Shown here: positions 8,639 through 17,382 of the stretch, in pieces | How positions within the stretch are numbered: the stretch's first letter is position 1 | Layout: the number at the start of each line of letters is the position of its first letter | From: 13-2-20CM-66-19 sp036273735 | Lineage (GTDB): Bacteria > Pseudomonadota > Gammaproteobacteria > Steroidobacterales > Steroidobacteraceae | Reading direction: 5' to 3' | Assembly: GCA_036273735.1 (NCBI GenBank) | Contig: DASUHA010000119.1 | Span: forward strand, 1 to 54,911 | DNA: 54,911 bases | Program-made: the position numbers and the translations under genes | Notes under the pieces: model-generated | What the model was told of the DNA's origin: nothing | What the model saw: only the letters and a program-made list of their open reading frames with translations | Database searches by the model: none

Positions 8639-8673
8639 ACCGGTCCTGCGCGGATGTCCGAACTTGCGGTGCC

Positions 8674-9192
8674 CTAGTGTGAAGCTACGACTCCGCTCCG
8701 CCGCCGAACCCAAACCGGCGTATGCGCATCAGCCGCCGCCTGATAAGCCACTGTGATCTCCCTGAGCGCCTCCCGACACCCCTCCAAGCTCTGATCCTTC
8801 CGCGGCACGATGCTGTCAAACCCACACCGCCCCAACCAGAACACCAGATCCCTGATCACATCCCCCACCGCCCGCAATTCCCCGCGAAACCCGAGCCTCT
8901 TGCGCAACACCACCGCCTGCGACAACGCCCGCCCGTCGGTGAATGTAGGAAACTGCAGCACGATCAGCGGCCGATCCTCGATCTCGGTAAACACCGCCTC
9001 GATATCCGCCGTATTCGGCACCAACACCCCCACGGCCGCATGCCCCCTGAGGAGCGCCTCCCGCTCCACCCGCCACCGGGCGAGCGTGACGATGACCTTA
9101 CCCGGCCCCGCCTCGATATCCGCGCGCCCGTCCTCGATGAGAGTCCACTCATCCTCGACGAGCTCGCTGTTGCGCAGAATCCGCATCGTCAT
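8674..9192 (-). CDS. DUF934 family protein, sulfite-reductase partner
   Basis: Small cytoplasmic protein of 172 residues without known catalysis. Members of DUF934 are regularly encoded next to single-gene nitrite/sulfite reductases. The core has the typical LQFPTFTDGRALSQAVVLRKRLGF-like segment (residues about 78-101) followed by GELRAVGDVIRD. The ATG at 9192 overlaps the cysI stop by four bases (ATGA), so translation is coupled. A role in electron delivery or assembly of CysI is suggested by the absence of a cysJ flavoprotein in the window; this is inference. Confidence 0.88.
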   Translation of the reverse strand: MTMRILRNSELVEDEWTLIEDGRADIEAGPGKVIVTLARWRVEREALLRGHAAVGVLVPNTADIEAVFTEIEDRPLIVLQFPTFTDGRALSQAVVLRKRLGFRGELRAVGDVIRDLVFWLGRCGFDSIVPRKDQSLEGCREALREITVAYQAAADAHTPVWVRRRSGVVASH

Positions 9193-10877
9193 GCCGCCGC
9201 CGCCTCGGCCTCATTCTCATACAGGCGCTCCTTGAAGGGCGCCATGCCGATCCGCCGGTAGCACTCGATGAACGTCTCATCCTCATCGAAGCGCAGCTCG
9301 AGATAAGTGCGGATCAGCCGCTCCACGCCATCGGCGATCTCGTCCCGCGCGAGTGCGCGCCCGATGCGCTCACCGATCGCAGCGTCATTCCCAGGGCTGC
9401 CTCCCAGTGTCACCTGGTACCACTCCTCACCGTGCTTATCGACACCGAGAATGCCGATGTGCCCAACGCTGTGGTGTCCACAGCCATTCATGCATCCGCT
9501 GATCGTGATGCGGATGGCACCAATCTCGTACTGCGCATCCAGCGTATCGAAGCGTCGGTAAATGTCCTGCGCGACGCCGATCGAGCCTGCATTCGCCAGG
9601 CCGCAGAAATCCAGCCCCGGGCAGCTCACGATGTCCGTGACCAGCCCGATGTTGGGTGTCGCGAGCTTCACGGCATCGAGGCGGCGCCAGACCTCGTGCA
9701 GGTCGCGCTCGGCGACATCGGCGAGCACGAGGTTCTGATCGTAGGTGGAGCGCAGCTCCCCGAAGCTGTAGGCATCGCAGATCTCGGCCAGGGCCTCGAA
9801 CTGCTCGGCCGTGCAATCGCCCGGGACGTGATCCGGCGCCTTGAGCGAGACGAACACGATCCTGTAGCCCGGTATCTTGTGGGCGCGCACGTTGCGCTTG
9901 ATCCAGGCTGCAAACCGCGCATCGCCCGCCGCCAGGCCGCCGATGTCGGCGCTGACTTCGGTGGCCGGCCGGTAGGCCGGTGCCGGGAAATGCGCACGCA
10001 CCCGCTCGATGTCCTCGGGCAGCAGGTTGAGCTCCTCGCCCTCGGCGCTGGCCTTGATCTTCTCGTACTCCTCCTCGATCGCCGCGCGAAAGCGCGCATA
10101 GCCCCATTCACGCAGCACGATCTTGATGCGCGCCTTGTGGATGTTGTCCCGGCGGCCGAAGCGGTTGAACGTCCGCAGGATCGCGCAGGCGTAGCGCAGC
10201 AGGTCCGACTCGGGCACGAACGGGTTCATTTCCTGCCCCAACATCGGCTGGCGCCCGAGGCCGCCGCCGACGAAGAAGCGATACCCGATCGCACCGTCTG
10301 CGCGGCGCACCAGATGCACGGCCACATCGTTGGTGCGTGTCGCCGCCCGGTCCACCGTCGCCCCGGTGAAGCCGAACTTGAACTTGCGCGGCAGCCAGTA
10401 GAACTCCGGATTCAGCGTGACGTACTGCCGCATGAGCTCGCAGTAGGGGCGCGGATCGATGTGCTCGTCGGCTGCGGCGCCCGCGAGGTAGTCGCTCGTG
10501 ATGTTGCGCGTATCGTTGCCGCAAGCCTGGATACCGTGGAGCTGCACCTCGGCGAGCTCACCCAGCAGGTCCGGCACCTGCTCGAGCTTCGGCCAGTTGA
10601 GTTGGATGTTCTGGCGAGTGGTGAAGTGGCCGTAGCCCTTGTCGTACTTGCGCACGATGTGCGCCATCTTCCTGAGCTGCGCCGACTCGAGCAGGCCATA
10701 GGGCACCGAGATGCGCAGCATCGGCGCAAAGCGCTGCTGGTAGAGGCCGTTGCGCAGCCTCAGGTGGCGGAACTCATCCTCGGAGAGCTCGCCGGCCAGG
10801 TAGCGGCGGGTCTGATCCCGGAACTGCTCGACCCGCTGTGCCACGAGCGCACGGTCGATGTGATCGTATCGGTACAT
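9189..10877 (-). CDS. cysI: Sulfite reductase hemoprotein (nitrite/sulfite reductase family)
   Basis: Six-electron reduction of sulfite to sulfide at a siroheme-4Fe-4S centre. The 562-residue protein has two ferredoxin-like and two catalytic repeats. The cluster/siroheme cysteines Cys419 and Cys425 lie in CPGLDFC, and Cys462 and Cys466 in SGCMNGCGHH, with the same C-x5-C and C-x3-C spacing as E. coli CysI. RFFVGGGLGRQP and the FTTRQNIQLNWP segment are also typical. With no CysJ-like flavoprotein beside it, the electron donor (ferredoxin or a distant flavoprotein) is open. Sirohaem comes from cysG nearby. Confidence 0.96.
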   Translation of the reverse strand: MYRYDHIDRALVAQRVEQFRDQTRRYLAGELSEDEFRHLRLRNGLYQQRFAPMLRISVPYGLLESAQLRKMAHIVRKYDKGYGHFTTRQNIQLNWPKLEQVPDLLGELAEVQLHGIQACGNDTRNITSDYLAGAAADEHIDPRPYCELMRQYVTLNPEFYWLPRKFKFGFTGATVDRAATRTNDVAVHLVRRADGAIGYRFFVGGGLGRQPMLGQEMNPFVPESDLLRYACAILRTFNRFGRRDNIHKARIKIVLREWGYARFRAAIEEEYEKIKASAEGEELNLLPEDIERVRAHFPAPAYRPATEVSADIGGLAAGDARFAAWIKRNVRAHKIPGYRIVFVSLKAPDHVPGDCTAEQFEALAEICDAYSFGELRSTYDQNLVLADVAERDLHEVWRRLDAVKLATPNIGLVTDIVSCPGLDFCGLANAGSIGVAQDIYRRFDTLDAQYEIGAIRITISGCMNGCGHHSVGHIGILGVDKHGEEWYQVTLGGSPGNDAAIGERIGRALARDEIADGVERLIRTYLELRFDEDETFIECYRRIGMAPFKERLYENEAEAAAA

Positions 10878-10885
10878 AGCGATCG

Positions 10886-10891
10886 AATATA
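10886..10891 (-). promoter_or_regulatory. -10-like TATATT immediately upstream of cysI
   Basis: On the reverse strand TATATT is followed by CGATCGCT and then the cysI ATG, a gap of eight bases with no Shine-Dalgarno sequence. This fits a transcript beginning at or within two bases of the start codon. No convincing -35 is seen. Confidence 0.45.
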
Positions 10892-10998
10892 GGCGGCACG
10901 CGCCGCAGCGCTAAATACCGTGTGGTTTGGTGTCCCGCGCCGCGGGTTATGAGTGCCATAATCGGCCGCACATCAGCGGTAGAGGAAGAGCGGCTCCG

Positions 10999-11370
10999 GT
11001 GAAGCTCAGAATCAAAGGTGACTCGCTGCGGTTGCGGCTGACGCAAGGTGAGATGCGCCGGCTTGCGGAGCGGGGCGAAGTCGAGGATCGAACGTCCTTT
11101 CCCGGTGGAGCGGCGCTCAGGTACCGGCTGCGCGTCGACAATGGAAGCGATGAAATATCAGCAAGTTACGCATCAAATTTGATGGAATTTGTGCTTCCAG
11201 CAACCCTCTCCGAGCGCTGGTGCGGCACGGATCTCGTCACGTTGAGCGCCACCCAGGCGAACGCCACGGGCGAGCTGCGGATCGTGCTGGAGAAGGACTG
11301 GGCGTGCCTCGCGCCACGGGAAGGCGAGGACGAGTCCGACAACTTTCCCCATCCTGAGTCTATTGGCTAA
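10999..11370 (+). CDS. DUF7009-like conserved protein
   Basis: Protein of 123 residues of unknown function. It starts with the recognisable VKLRIKGDSLRLRLTQGE and ends in an acidic tail. I chose the GTG at 10999 because homology to the small beta-rich DUF7009 group begins there and a purine-rich AGAGGAAGAG lies about eight bases upstream; the frame is open to 10927. No signal peptide or membrane segment. It converges on the mocA-xdhC unit, so a molybdenum-cofactor link is possible but only by position. Confidence 0.7.
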   Translation: MKLRIKGDSLRLRLTQGEMRRLAERGEVEDRTSFPGGAALRYRLRVDNGSDEISASYASNLMEFVLPATLSERWCGTDLVTLSATQANATGELRIVLEKDWACLAPREGEDESDNFPHPESIG

Positions 11371-11392
11371 AAGTCGCCTGCGGCGCTTTTAG
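11367..11392. terminator. Probable bidirectional terminator between DUF7009 gene and mocA
   Basis: CTAAAAGTCGCC (11367-11378), loop TGC, GGCGCTTTTAG (11382-11392): an 11-bp stem with one bulged T, an A-run on the left and a T-run on the right. The stop codon of the forward gene lies inside the left arm. It suits a terminator read from both strands between convergent genes. Confidence 0.6.
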
Positions 11393-11446
11393 CGGCCAGC
11401 CATTGGATTCTTCCGATCCCGCCGGCCGAGGACGGCCTCGGCCGGC

Positions 11447-12055
11447 TCACTCACTTGCTGTTGACGTCAGCTCGAGAAGATCATCCGGGGTGTCCAGGTC
11501 GAAGGCCGCACTAGGCATCGGGACCGTCACCAGGCGGTCGGCATGGCGCTTGATGAGCAGCCTGGCACCGGTGTCGCCCTTGAGCTCGCTCAACTCGCCG
11601 AAGAGCTGTTGCGGAAAGATTGCGGGCACGCCGACGGTTGCGGCATAGCGCGCCGCGACCGGGCACTCGGGCTGGCGTCGCCATACGCCTGCGAGCCTGC
11701 GCAGATCCTCCGCCGTCACGCAGACCTGATCGGCCAAAACCAACATCACGCCGGCGGAGGAGGCGGGCACGCGCGCGATGCCGGCACGAATGGAGCTCGC
11801 GAGCCCCTCGCGCCAGCTGCGGTTGATGACGACGGAGCCGGGGGAATGCCTGAGGAGCGGAGCGAGCTCGGCCGCTGCAGCTCCGAGGACGACGATGAGC
11901 GCATGGCCGACGACTTCCGCGGCGCGGCCCGCGATCAGACTCAAGAGCGGCCGGTCACCGATGCGCACCAGTTGCTTGGCCGAGCCGAAGCGGCTCGAGC
12001 CGCCGGCCGCGAGCACGACGGCATGGAGGCTGCCGGCATCACTCGCGGCGCTCAT
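11447..12055 (-). CDS. mocA: MobA-like/MocA nucleotidyltransferase (molybdenum cofactor cytidylyltransferase)
   Basis: Transfers a nucleotide, probably CMP, to molybdopterin. The 202-residue protein has the N-terminal signature VVLAAGGSSRFGSAKQLV and the mid-protein VLADQVCVTAEDL, in place of the LADxP loop usual in the family. It shares a four-base ATGA overlap with the unknown gene upstream and forms the end of xdhC-unknown-mocA. The MocA rather than MobA assignment rests on length and on the XdhC partner, since MCD-type enzymes of the xanthine dehydrogenase family need both. No such enzyme is encoded in the window. Confidence 0.82.
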   Translation of the reverse strand: MSAASDAGSLHAVVLAAGGSSRFGSAKQLVRIGDRPLLSLIAGRAAEVVGHALIVVLGAAAAELAPLLRHSPGSVVINRSWREGLASSIRAGIARVPASSAGVMLVLADQVCVTAEDLRRLAGVWRRQPECPVAARYAATVGVPAIFPQQLFGELSELKGDTGARLLIKRHADRLVTVPMPSAAFDLDTPDDLLELTSTASE

Positions 12056-12636
12056 GAGCGGGGACCCTGGGACGCGGACCCGCGCAGCGCGACGCCCGCC
12101 GGCAGCTGCGCAATCACGCGCGCGTAGCCGTTGCGCTCATCCAGAATGGAATCCGCATCGATCGCGCACACCGTGCGCCAGTCGGCAACACTGAGATGCT
12201 CGGCGAGCGCTCCCTCGAGCGCAGCGCGCCGCGGCGCCCATACGGACTCGAAGAACCGCGCGAACTCCTGCCAGTGCTCGCGCGCTTTGGCGGAATCACC
12301 GGCGGCGAACGCGGTCTCGAGTCGCGACAGTGCCTCGCGGCCCGTGCCGGTCCGGCTGATGAGGGCGCCGAGCTGTCTCGCAGCCGCACTACCGGCGCCA
12401 TCCGCCATCGACTGGCGTGAGGCGAGAAGGTCGGAGAGGGTCTGGTCACGCTCCTCGAATCGCGAGAGCACCCAGACGAGATAGCTGACGCAGGCTTCCC
12501 GAAAAAGCGCTGTCTTGTCCGACGATACTGCTGCAGAGCCTGTTGATCCGAATACCGCGGCGCACGCGTTGACGACCTCCGCAGCATGCGATTGCTCGGC
12601 AGCGAGCTGGGAGCGGATGATCTGGATCTCATTCAT
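12052..12636 (-). CDS. Unknown helical protein in the xdhC-mocA unit
   Basis: I do not recognise this 194-residue protein. It appears almost entirely alpha-helical, acidic in its central part, with aromatic helices such as YLVWVLSRFEER and HWQEFARFFESVW, and no signal peptide, membrane helix or cysteine metal motif. Hemerythrin-like bundles look similar at a glance, but the metal-binding histidine pattern is absent. Four-base overlaps at both ends (with xdhC at 12633-12636 and mocA at 12052-12055) indicate translational coupling, so its job is probably tied to molybdoenzyme maturation. Confidence 0.75.
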   Translation of the reverse strand: MNEIQIIRSQLAAEQSHAAEVVNACAAVFGSTGSAAVSSDKTALFREACVSYLVWVLSRFEERDQTLSDLLASRQSMADGAGSAAARQLGALISRTGTGREALSRLETAFAAGDSAKAREHWQEFARFFESVWAPRRAALEGALAEHLSVADWRTVCAIDADSILDERNGYARVIAQLPAGVALRGSASQGPRS

Positions 12637-13736
12637 GGCCCGTCTTTCAGCCGCTGCATGCCGTGCAGGAACGCTTGGATTTCCGCAACGATCGCCAGCG
12701 CAATGGACTCTGGCGTCCGTCCTCCCAGGTTGAAGCCGACCGGTGCCCGCAAACGCTGCCGCAGACGCTGCGACTCCGGGCCCAGCTCTGCCAGCACTTT
12801 CTCACGCCTCGCGGGTGGTCCGAGGAGCCCTACGTACGGCAGCGAAGTCGCACTCAATGTCCGTAGATACTCAACGTCGGACGGCAGGTGATGACTCATC
12901 ACGACGGCTGCCGTGAACCGGCTGAGATCCAGAGCCTGTGCGAGCTCCTCGGGACGTGCCAGCACGACGCGCTCCGCCAACGGAAAATGTGACGGCTCCG
13001 CATACGCCGGGCGATGGTCGACCAGTATCACGCGCCAGTCCAGGCGAGCGGCAAAGTCCACGACGGGCAGAGCATCGGGTCCGGCGCCGAGAAGAAGAAT
13101 CCTCGGCGGCAGCGCCAGCGGCAGGAGCAGCAGCTTCCATCTGCCCTCCGGGCCTTCGAGATAGCCGAGTCCCGAAACCGGTGCGGCCGCAAGTGCCTCG
13201 AGCACGTGCGGCTCGAGGAGGCTCGTCCGGGCGCCGGCAGCAAGCGACCGCGGGATCGTGAGCGCCGCGTTTCCGGAAGCTTCGGGGAGTAGGAGGGTCC
13301 CCGTCGGAATCGACTCGTCCTCCGATGCCGTCACCACGCCGATCGCGGTGGGGCGATGGGACGCCAGCGCTGCCGCCAGATGGGTGAGCGGCTGCCACTC
13401 CTCCCGCGGACCGAGCGGCAGCAGGAGGATGTGCATGGCGCCCTCGCACCCGAGCCCGAGGCCCCAGACGAGATCGTCGGAATTGCGCAGGTCATAGGTC
13501 ACGAGCGAGGCCCGGCCGCTCTCGACGACGGCTCGCGCCCGCTCGCGAAGATCCCCTTCGAGACATCCGCCGGAAAGGAGGCCGGCGTACTCGCCGTTGC
13601 CGGCAATGAGCAGGAGCGCACCGGGCTTGCGGTACGTCGAGCCTGCCGTGTGAACGAGAATGCCGAGCGCCATCGCGTGATTGGCAGCCCGCTCGCGCTC
13701 GAACAGGGGCAGGAGGGGACCGAGAGCAGATTCCAT
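12633..13736 (-). CDS. xdhC: XdhC/CoxI family molybdoenzyme maturation protein
   Basis: XdhC proteins bind molybdenum cofactor, help its sulfuration and insert it into xanthine dehydrogenase-type enzymes. The 367-residue protein has the N-terminal XdhC_CoxI domain with HTAGSTYRKPGALLLI and LSGGCLEGDL. A C-terminal Rossmann domain follows, with RILLLGAGPDALPVV and a VDHRPAYAEPSHF stretch. First gene of the reverse unit xdhC-unknown-mocA. A CATAAT hexamer ends eight bases before the ATG. The client enzyme is not in the window. Confidence 0.92.
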   Translation of the reverse strand: MESALGPLLPLFERERAANHAMALGILVHTAGSTYRKPGALLLIAGNGEYAGLLSGGCLEGDLRERARAVVESGRASLVTYDLRNSDDLVWGLGLGCEGAMHILLLPLGPREEWQPLTHLAAALASHRPTAIGVVTASEDESIPTGTLLLPEASGNAALTIPRSLAAGARTSLLEPHVLEALAAAPVSGLGYLEGPEGRWKLLLLPLALPPRILLLGAGPDALPVVDFAARLDWRVILVDHRPAYAEPSHFPLAERVVLARPEELAQALDLSRFTAAVVMSHHLPSDVEYLRTLSATSLPYVGLLGPPARREKVLAELGPESQRLRQRLRAPVGFNLGGRTPESIALAIVAEIQAFLHGMQRLKDGP

Positions 13737-13744
13737 CCCGTAGG

Positions 13745-13750
13745 ATTATG
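13745..13750 (-). promoter_or_regulatory. -10-like CATAAT immediately upstream of xdhC
   Basis: On the reverse strand CATAAT, eight bases (CCTACGGG), then the xdhC ATG. Five of six bases match TATAAT. The position fits a leaderless or nearly leaderless start; no Shine-Dalgarno sequence is present. Confidence 0.4.
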
Positions 13751-13836
13751 CCCGGGCCGGGCTCTCACCGCTCAATGTACCGGTTCGCCTCCCGGGCGAG
13801 ACCCGTAGGTCCTGCGCGCAGCGCATGAGAACATGA

Positions 13837-13865
13837 TTGCGCGCACTCGGGCTCGTCAGTAGAGT
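13837..13865 (+). promoter_or_regulatory. Possible promoter of the thr operon
   Basis: TTGCGC (13837-13842), 17-base spacer, TAGAGT (13860-13865), about 33 bases before the thrA ATG. Matches are 3/6 and 4/6, so this is tentative. I find no threonine/isoleucine-rich leader peptide or attenuator hairpin between 13737 and 13898, unlike E. coli. Confidence 0.3.
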
Positions 13866-13898
13866 CGCACGGCTTTTCCTCTCGTCGATTCGAACTCC

Positions 13899-16424
13899 AT
13901 GCCCAATTCCGCTCCCTGGGTCGTGCATAAATTCGGCGGATCGAGCGTCGCCGACGCTGCCTGCTTCCGTCGCGTCGCCGCCATCATCGATACCCTGCCG
14001 GCCGCGCGCGTCGGCGTCGTGCTCTCGGCCTGCAAGGGCGTTACCGATGCGCTGCTCGGGCTGGTGGCGCTCGCGGAGCGTCAGGACGACCGCTATCGTG
14101 TCGAGCTCGCCGGGCTGCGCTCGCGACATGCGGAGATCGCCGAGACACTCCTCACAGCGGAGTCGGCCCGGCTCTATCTCGCGCGCTTCGATCGCGACTG
14201 TCACGATGTCGAAGGCATCCTTCACACGGTGAAGCTCACCCGGGCCGCCGCGCGCAACGTGAGCGATCTCATCTCCGGGTACGGTGAGATCTGGTCGACC
14301 AAGCTCTTTCACCGCTTTTATGAGGAGCGCGGCGGCCCCCGCGGTCCGGTGCAATGGATCGATGCACGCCGGGTCGTGAACATCGAATGGGGTCCGCTCG
14401 GGCCGGCTGTTCAGTGGGCCCAGTCGCGCACGAACCTTTCGGACCTCGTCGACCGTGACTTCAAGGGGACGCTGATCATCACAGGCTTCATCGCCTCGGA
14501 TCAGCGCGGCGTTCAGACGACGCTTGGCCGCAACGGCAGCGATTTCTCCGCCTCCATCTTCGGCGCGCTGCTCGATGCCGCGGAGATCCACATCTGGACG
14601 GACGTCGATGGTGTTCTATCGGCCGATCCGCGCCGGGTGCCCGATGCGACGGTGATCGACTCCCTCACCTACAACGAGGCGATGGAGCTCGCCTACTTCG
14701 GGGCGAAGGTCATCCACCCGCAGACCATGGCGCCGGCAGTGGGCGGGGCCATTCCCATCTGGATCCGCAATACCTTCGCCGCGGAAAAGCCCGGCACCCT
14801 CATCTGTGCGCAGCCGACTTCGACGCTGCCGGTGAAGGGTATCGCGAGCATCGACAAGGTGGCGCTGATCAACCTCGAGGGCGCCGGCATGATCGGTGTG
14901 CCGGGCACCGCGCACCGGCTCTTCGGCGCGCTGCGCGAGGACGGCATCTCCGTCATCCTCATCTCCCAGGGCAGCTCCGAGCACTCGATCTGCTGTGCCG
15001 TCCCGTACGATCAGGGCGAGCGTGCCGCGACGCTCGTGCGCCAGGCATTTCAGCGCGAGCTCATGGAAGGTCAGATCCAGAGCGTCGAGATCGATTCGGA
15101 TCTGGCGATCCTCGCCGTCGTCGGCGATGGCATGGCAGGAACGCCGGGAGTGGCGGCAAAAGTCTTCAACTCCCTCGGCACCGCGAGTGTGAACGTGCGC
15201 GCGATCGCTCAGGGCGCATCGGAACGCAACATCTCCGTCGTCGTCGACGGCCGCTCCGCTACCCGTGCGTTGCGCGCGGTGCACGCCAGCCTCTATCTCT
15301 CGCCGCATACCATCTCGATCGGAGTCATCGGGCCCGGAACGGTGGGGCGGGTGTTTCTCGATCAGCTCGCCTCGCAGAGCGCACGCCTGCGGCAACAGTT
15401 CAAGATCGACCTGCGCATGCGTGGGATCCTCGGCTCCAAGCGTATGGTGCTCTCCGAGAGCGGCATTCCGCTCGAGCACTGGCGCCGGGAGTACGAGGAG
15501 CGGGGCATCCCGGCCGACCTCGATCGCTTCATCGAGCACGTGCGCGTCGACTATCTGCCGCACTCTGTAGTCATCGACTGCACGGCGAGCGCCGAGATCG
15601 CCGGCCGGTATGCGGCCTGGCTCGGCGCCGGCATGCACATCGTGACACCCAACAAGAAAGCCAACAGCGCCGATCTCGCCTACTATCGCGCCGTGCACGA
15701 GGCGCGCCGTGCCGCCGGCTCGCATTACCTCTACGAGGCGACGGTCGGTGCGGGGCTGCCGGTGGTGCACACCCTGCGTGACCTGCGGGAGACCGGCGAT
15801 GAGATCACGAGCGTCGAGGGCATCTTCTCCGGCACTCTCGCTTACCTCTTCAACATCTACGACGGGCGCACGGCCTTCTCCGACATCGTGCTCGATGCGC
15901 GTCAGCGGGGATACACGGAGCCTGATCCGCGCGATGACCTCTCCGGGATGGACGTCGCCCGCAAGCTCATCATCCTCGGCCGCGAGATGGGCCTCGAGCT
16001 CGAGCTCGGCGATGTGAAGATCGAGAGCCTCGTGCCCGCGGGACTCGAGAGCGGCTCGATCGAGGACTTCATGGCACGGCTGCCGCGCCACGATGCGGCC
16101 ATGCGTGAGCGGCTCGAGGCCGCGCGCGAGCGCGGGAAGGTGTTGCGCTACGTCGGCCGACTGACCTGCGAACGCACCTCCGGCACGGAGCCGGGCGGCG
16201 TGCGGGCGCAGTCAGGTATCGCGACCGTGGGTCTCACCGAGCTCGACGCCCGGCATCCGTTTGCCAACATCGCTCTCACCGACAACGTCGTGCGCTTTGC
16301 GACGCGCCGGTACTGCGACAATCCGCTCATCGTCCAGGGTCCGGGCGCCGGCCCTGAGGTGACGGCCGGCGGGGTCTTCGCCGACCTCCTGCGCCTCGCC
16401 GCCTATCTCGGAGCGCGACTTTGA
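13899..16424 (+). CDS. thrA: Bifunctional aspartokinase/homoserine dehydrogenase
   Basis: Catalyses the first and third steps of threonine/methionine synthesis: phosphorylation of aspartate and reduction of aspartate semialdehyde. The 841-residue protein has the kinase domain with KFGGSSVADA at residues 11-20, a regulatory ACT region at about 320-460, and an NAD(P)-binding GVIGPGTVG at 475-483 opening the homoserine dehydrogenase domain. TPNKKANS (near 585) and the LSGMDVARK segment follow. The fused architecture is that of E. coli ThrA/MetL. Its stop overlaps the TTG start of thrB, giving a coupled thrA-thrB-thrC unit. Threonine feedback is expected from the ACT domains. Confidence 0.97.
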   Translation: MPNSAPWVVHKFGGSSVADAACFRRVAAIIDTLPAARVGVVLSACKGVTDALLGLVALAERQDDRYRVELAGLRSRHAEIAETLLTAESARLYLARFDRDCHDVEGILHTVKLTRAAARNVSDLISGYGEIWSTKLFHRFYEERGGPRGPVQWIDARRVVNIEWGPLGPAVQWAQSRTNLSDLVDRDFKGTLIITGFIASDQRGVQTTLGRNGSDFSASIFGALLDAAEIHIWTDVDGVLSADPRRVPDATVIDSLTYNEAMELAYFGAKVIHPQTMAPAVGGAIPIWIRNTFAAEKPGTLICAQPTSTLPVKGIASIDKVALINLEGAGMIGVPGTAHRLFGALREDGISVILISQGSSEHSICCAVPYDQGERAATLVRQAFQRELMEGQIQSVEIDSDLAILAVVGDGMAGTPGVAAKVFNSLGTASVNVRAIAQGASERNISVVVDGRSATRALRAVHASLYLSPHTISIGVIGPGTVGRVFLDQLASQSARLRQQFKIDLRMRGILGSKRMVLSESGIPLEHWRREYEERGIPADLDRFIEHVRVDYLPHSVVIDCTASAEIAGRYAAWLGAGMHIVTPNKKANSADLAYYRAVHEARRAAGSHYLYEATVGAGLPVVHTLRDLRETGDEITSVEGIFSGTLAYLFNIYDGRTAFSDIVLDARQRGYTEPDPRDDLSGMDVARKLIILGREMGLELELGDVKIESLVPAGLESGSIEDFMARLPRHDAAMRERLEAARERGKVLRYVGRLTCERTSGTEPGGVRAQSGIATVGLTELDARHPFANIALTDNVVRFATRRYCDNPLIVQGPGAGPEVTAGGVFADLLRLAAYLGARL

Positions 16425-17365
16425 GCCACACCCCGCGCTGGGCCACCGCCTTTGCGCCTGCATCGGTCGGCAACGTCGCGATCGGCTTCGACATCCTGGG
16501 CTTCTCCGTCGATGCGCTCGGGGATCGGGTCACGGTCAGCCGCACGGAGGAACGGCAGGTCACGATTCTGGACGTCACCGGTATAGCGGGGAAGCTCCCG
16601 AGCGAACCCGCGCAGAACACGGCCGGGCGCGCCTTGCTCGCCATGCAGGAGGCGCTGCACCCGGGCTTCGGCTTCGCGATGCGCATCGACAAGGGGATCC
16701 CGCTCGGCTCCGGTCTCGGGGGCTCGGCCGCCTCGGCCGTGGGGGCGGTCGTGGCGGCGAATGCGCTCCTGCCGCAGCCCTGCAGCAAGCTCGAGCTCCT
16801 CAAGTTCGCCATGCAGGGTGAGGCCGTGGCGAGCGGCTCGCTGCACGTCGACAACATCTCCGCGTCGCTCTTCGGCGGCCTCGTGCTCACGGTCGGGATC
16901 GAGCATCCTCGGGTGAAGCAGATCCCGATACCCTCGGGGGTCCGCGCCATCATCGTGCATCCGCACATGTTCCTCTCGACGCGGCAGGCGCGCGCCATGC
17001 TCAAGCGCAGCGTCGAGCTCTCCGATTTCGTCTGGCAGACCGCGAACCTCGCCGGCTTCATCTCCGGCTGCTACACCAACGATCTCGACATGATCCGCGC
17101 CTCCTTCGAGGACGTGGTGATCGAGCCGCAGCGCCAGGCGTTGATCCCTGGATTTGCAGGCGTGCGCCTGGCGGCCATGCAGGCGGGCGCCCTCGGCTGC
17201 TCGATCTCCGGGGCGGGTCCTGCGCTCTTCGCCTGGGCGCTCGCGAAGGATGCCCACCGCGTACTCGAGGCGATGCGCCGGGAATTCACGGCCGGCGATA
17301 TCCGCATCGACGAATGGCTGGTGGACGTCGGGGCAGGCGGCGCCCGCATCATCGAGTCAGGCTGA
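16421..17365 (+). CDS. thrB: Homoserine kinase (GHMP family)
   Basis: Phosphorylates homoserine to O-phosphohomoserine. The 314-residue GHMP-fold protein has the ATP-binding loop PLGSGLGGSAASA starting at Pro94, an N-terminal FAPASVGNVAIGFDILGF and a C-terminal GCSISGAGPALFAW glycine loop. The likely start is a TTG at 16421 inside the thrA stop (TTGA), a four-base overlap. ThrC follows 17 bases after the stop. Confidence 0.96.
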   Translation: MSHTPRWATAFAPASVGNVAIGFDILGFSVDALGDRVTVSRTEERQVTILDVTGIAGKLPSEPAQNTAGRALLAMQEALHPGFGFAMRIDKGIPLGSGLGGSAASAVGAVVAANALLPQPCSKLELLKFAMQGEAVASGSLHVDNISASLFGGLVLTVGIEHPRVKQIPIPSGVRAIIVHPHMFLSTRQARAMLKRSVELSDFVWQTANLAGFISGCYTNDLDMIRASFEDVVIEPQRQALIPGFAGVRLAAMQAGALGCSISGAGPALFAWALAKDAHRVLEAMRREFTAGDIRIDEWLVDVGAGGARIIESG

Positions 17366-17382
17366 CCCATGACAGGTTGCAA

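Noticed and set aside
13737..13898. Search for a thr attenuator or leader peptide
   Set aside because: No threonine/isoleucine-rich short frame and no terminator-antiterminator hairpins are visible.
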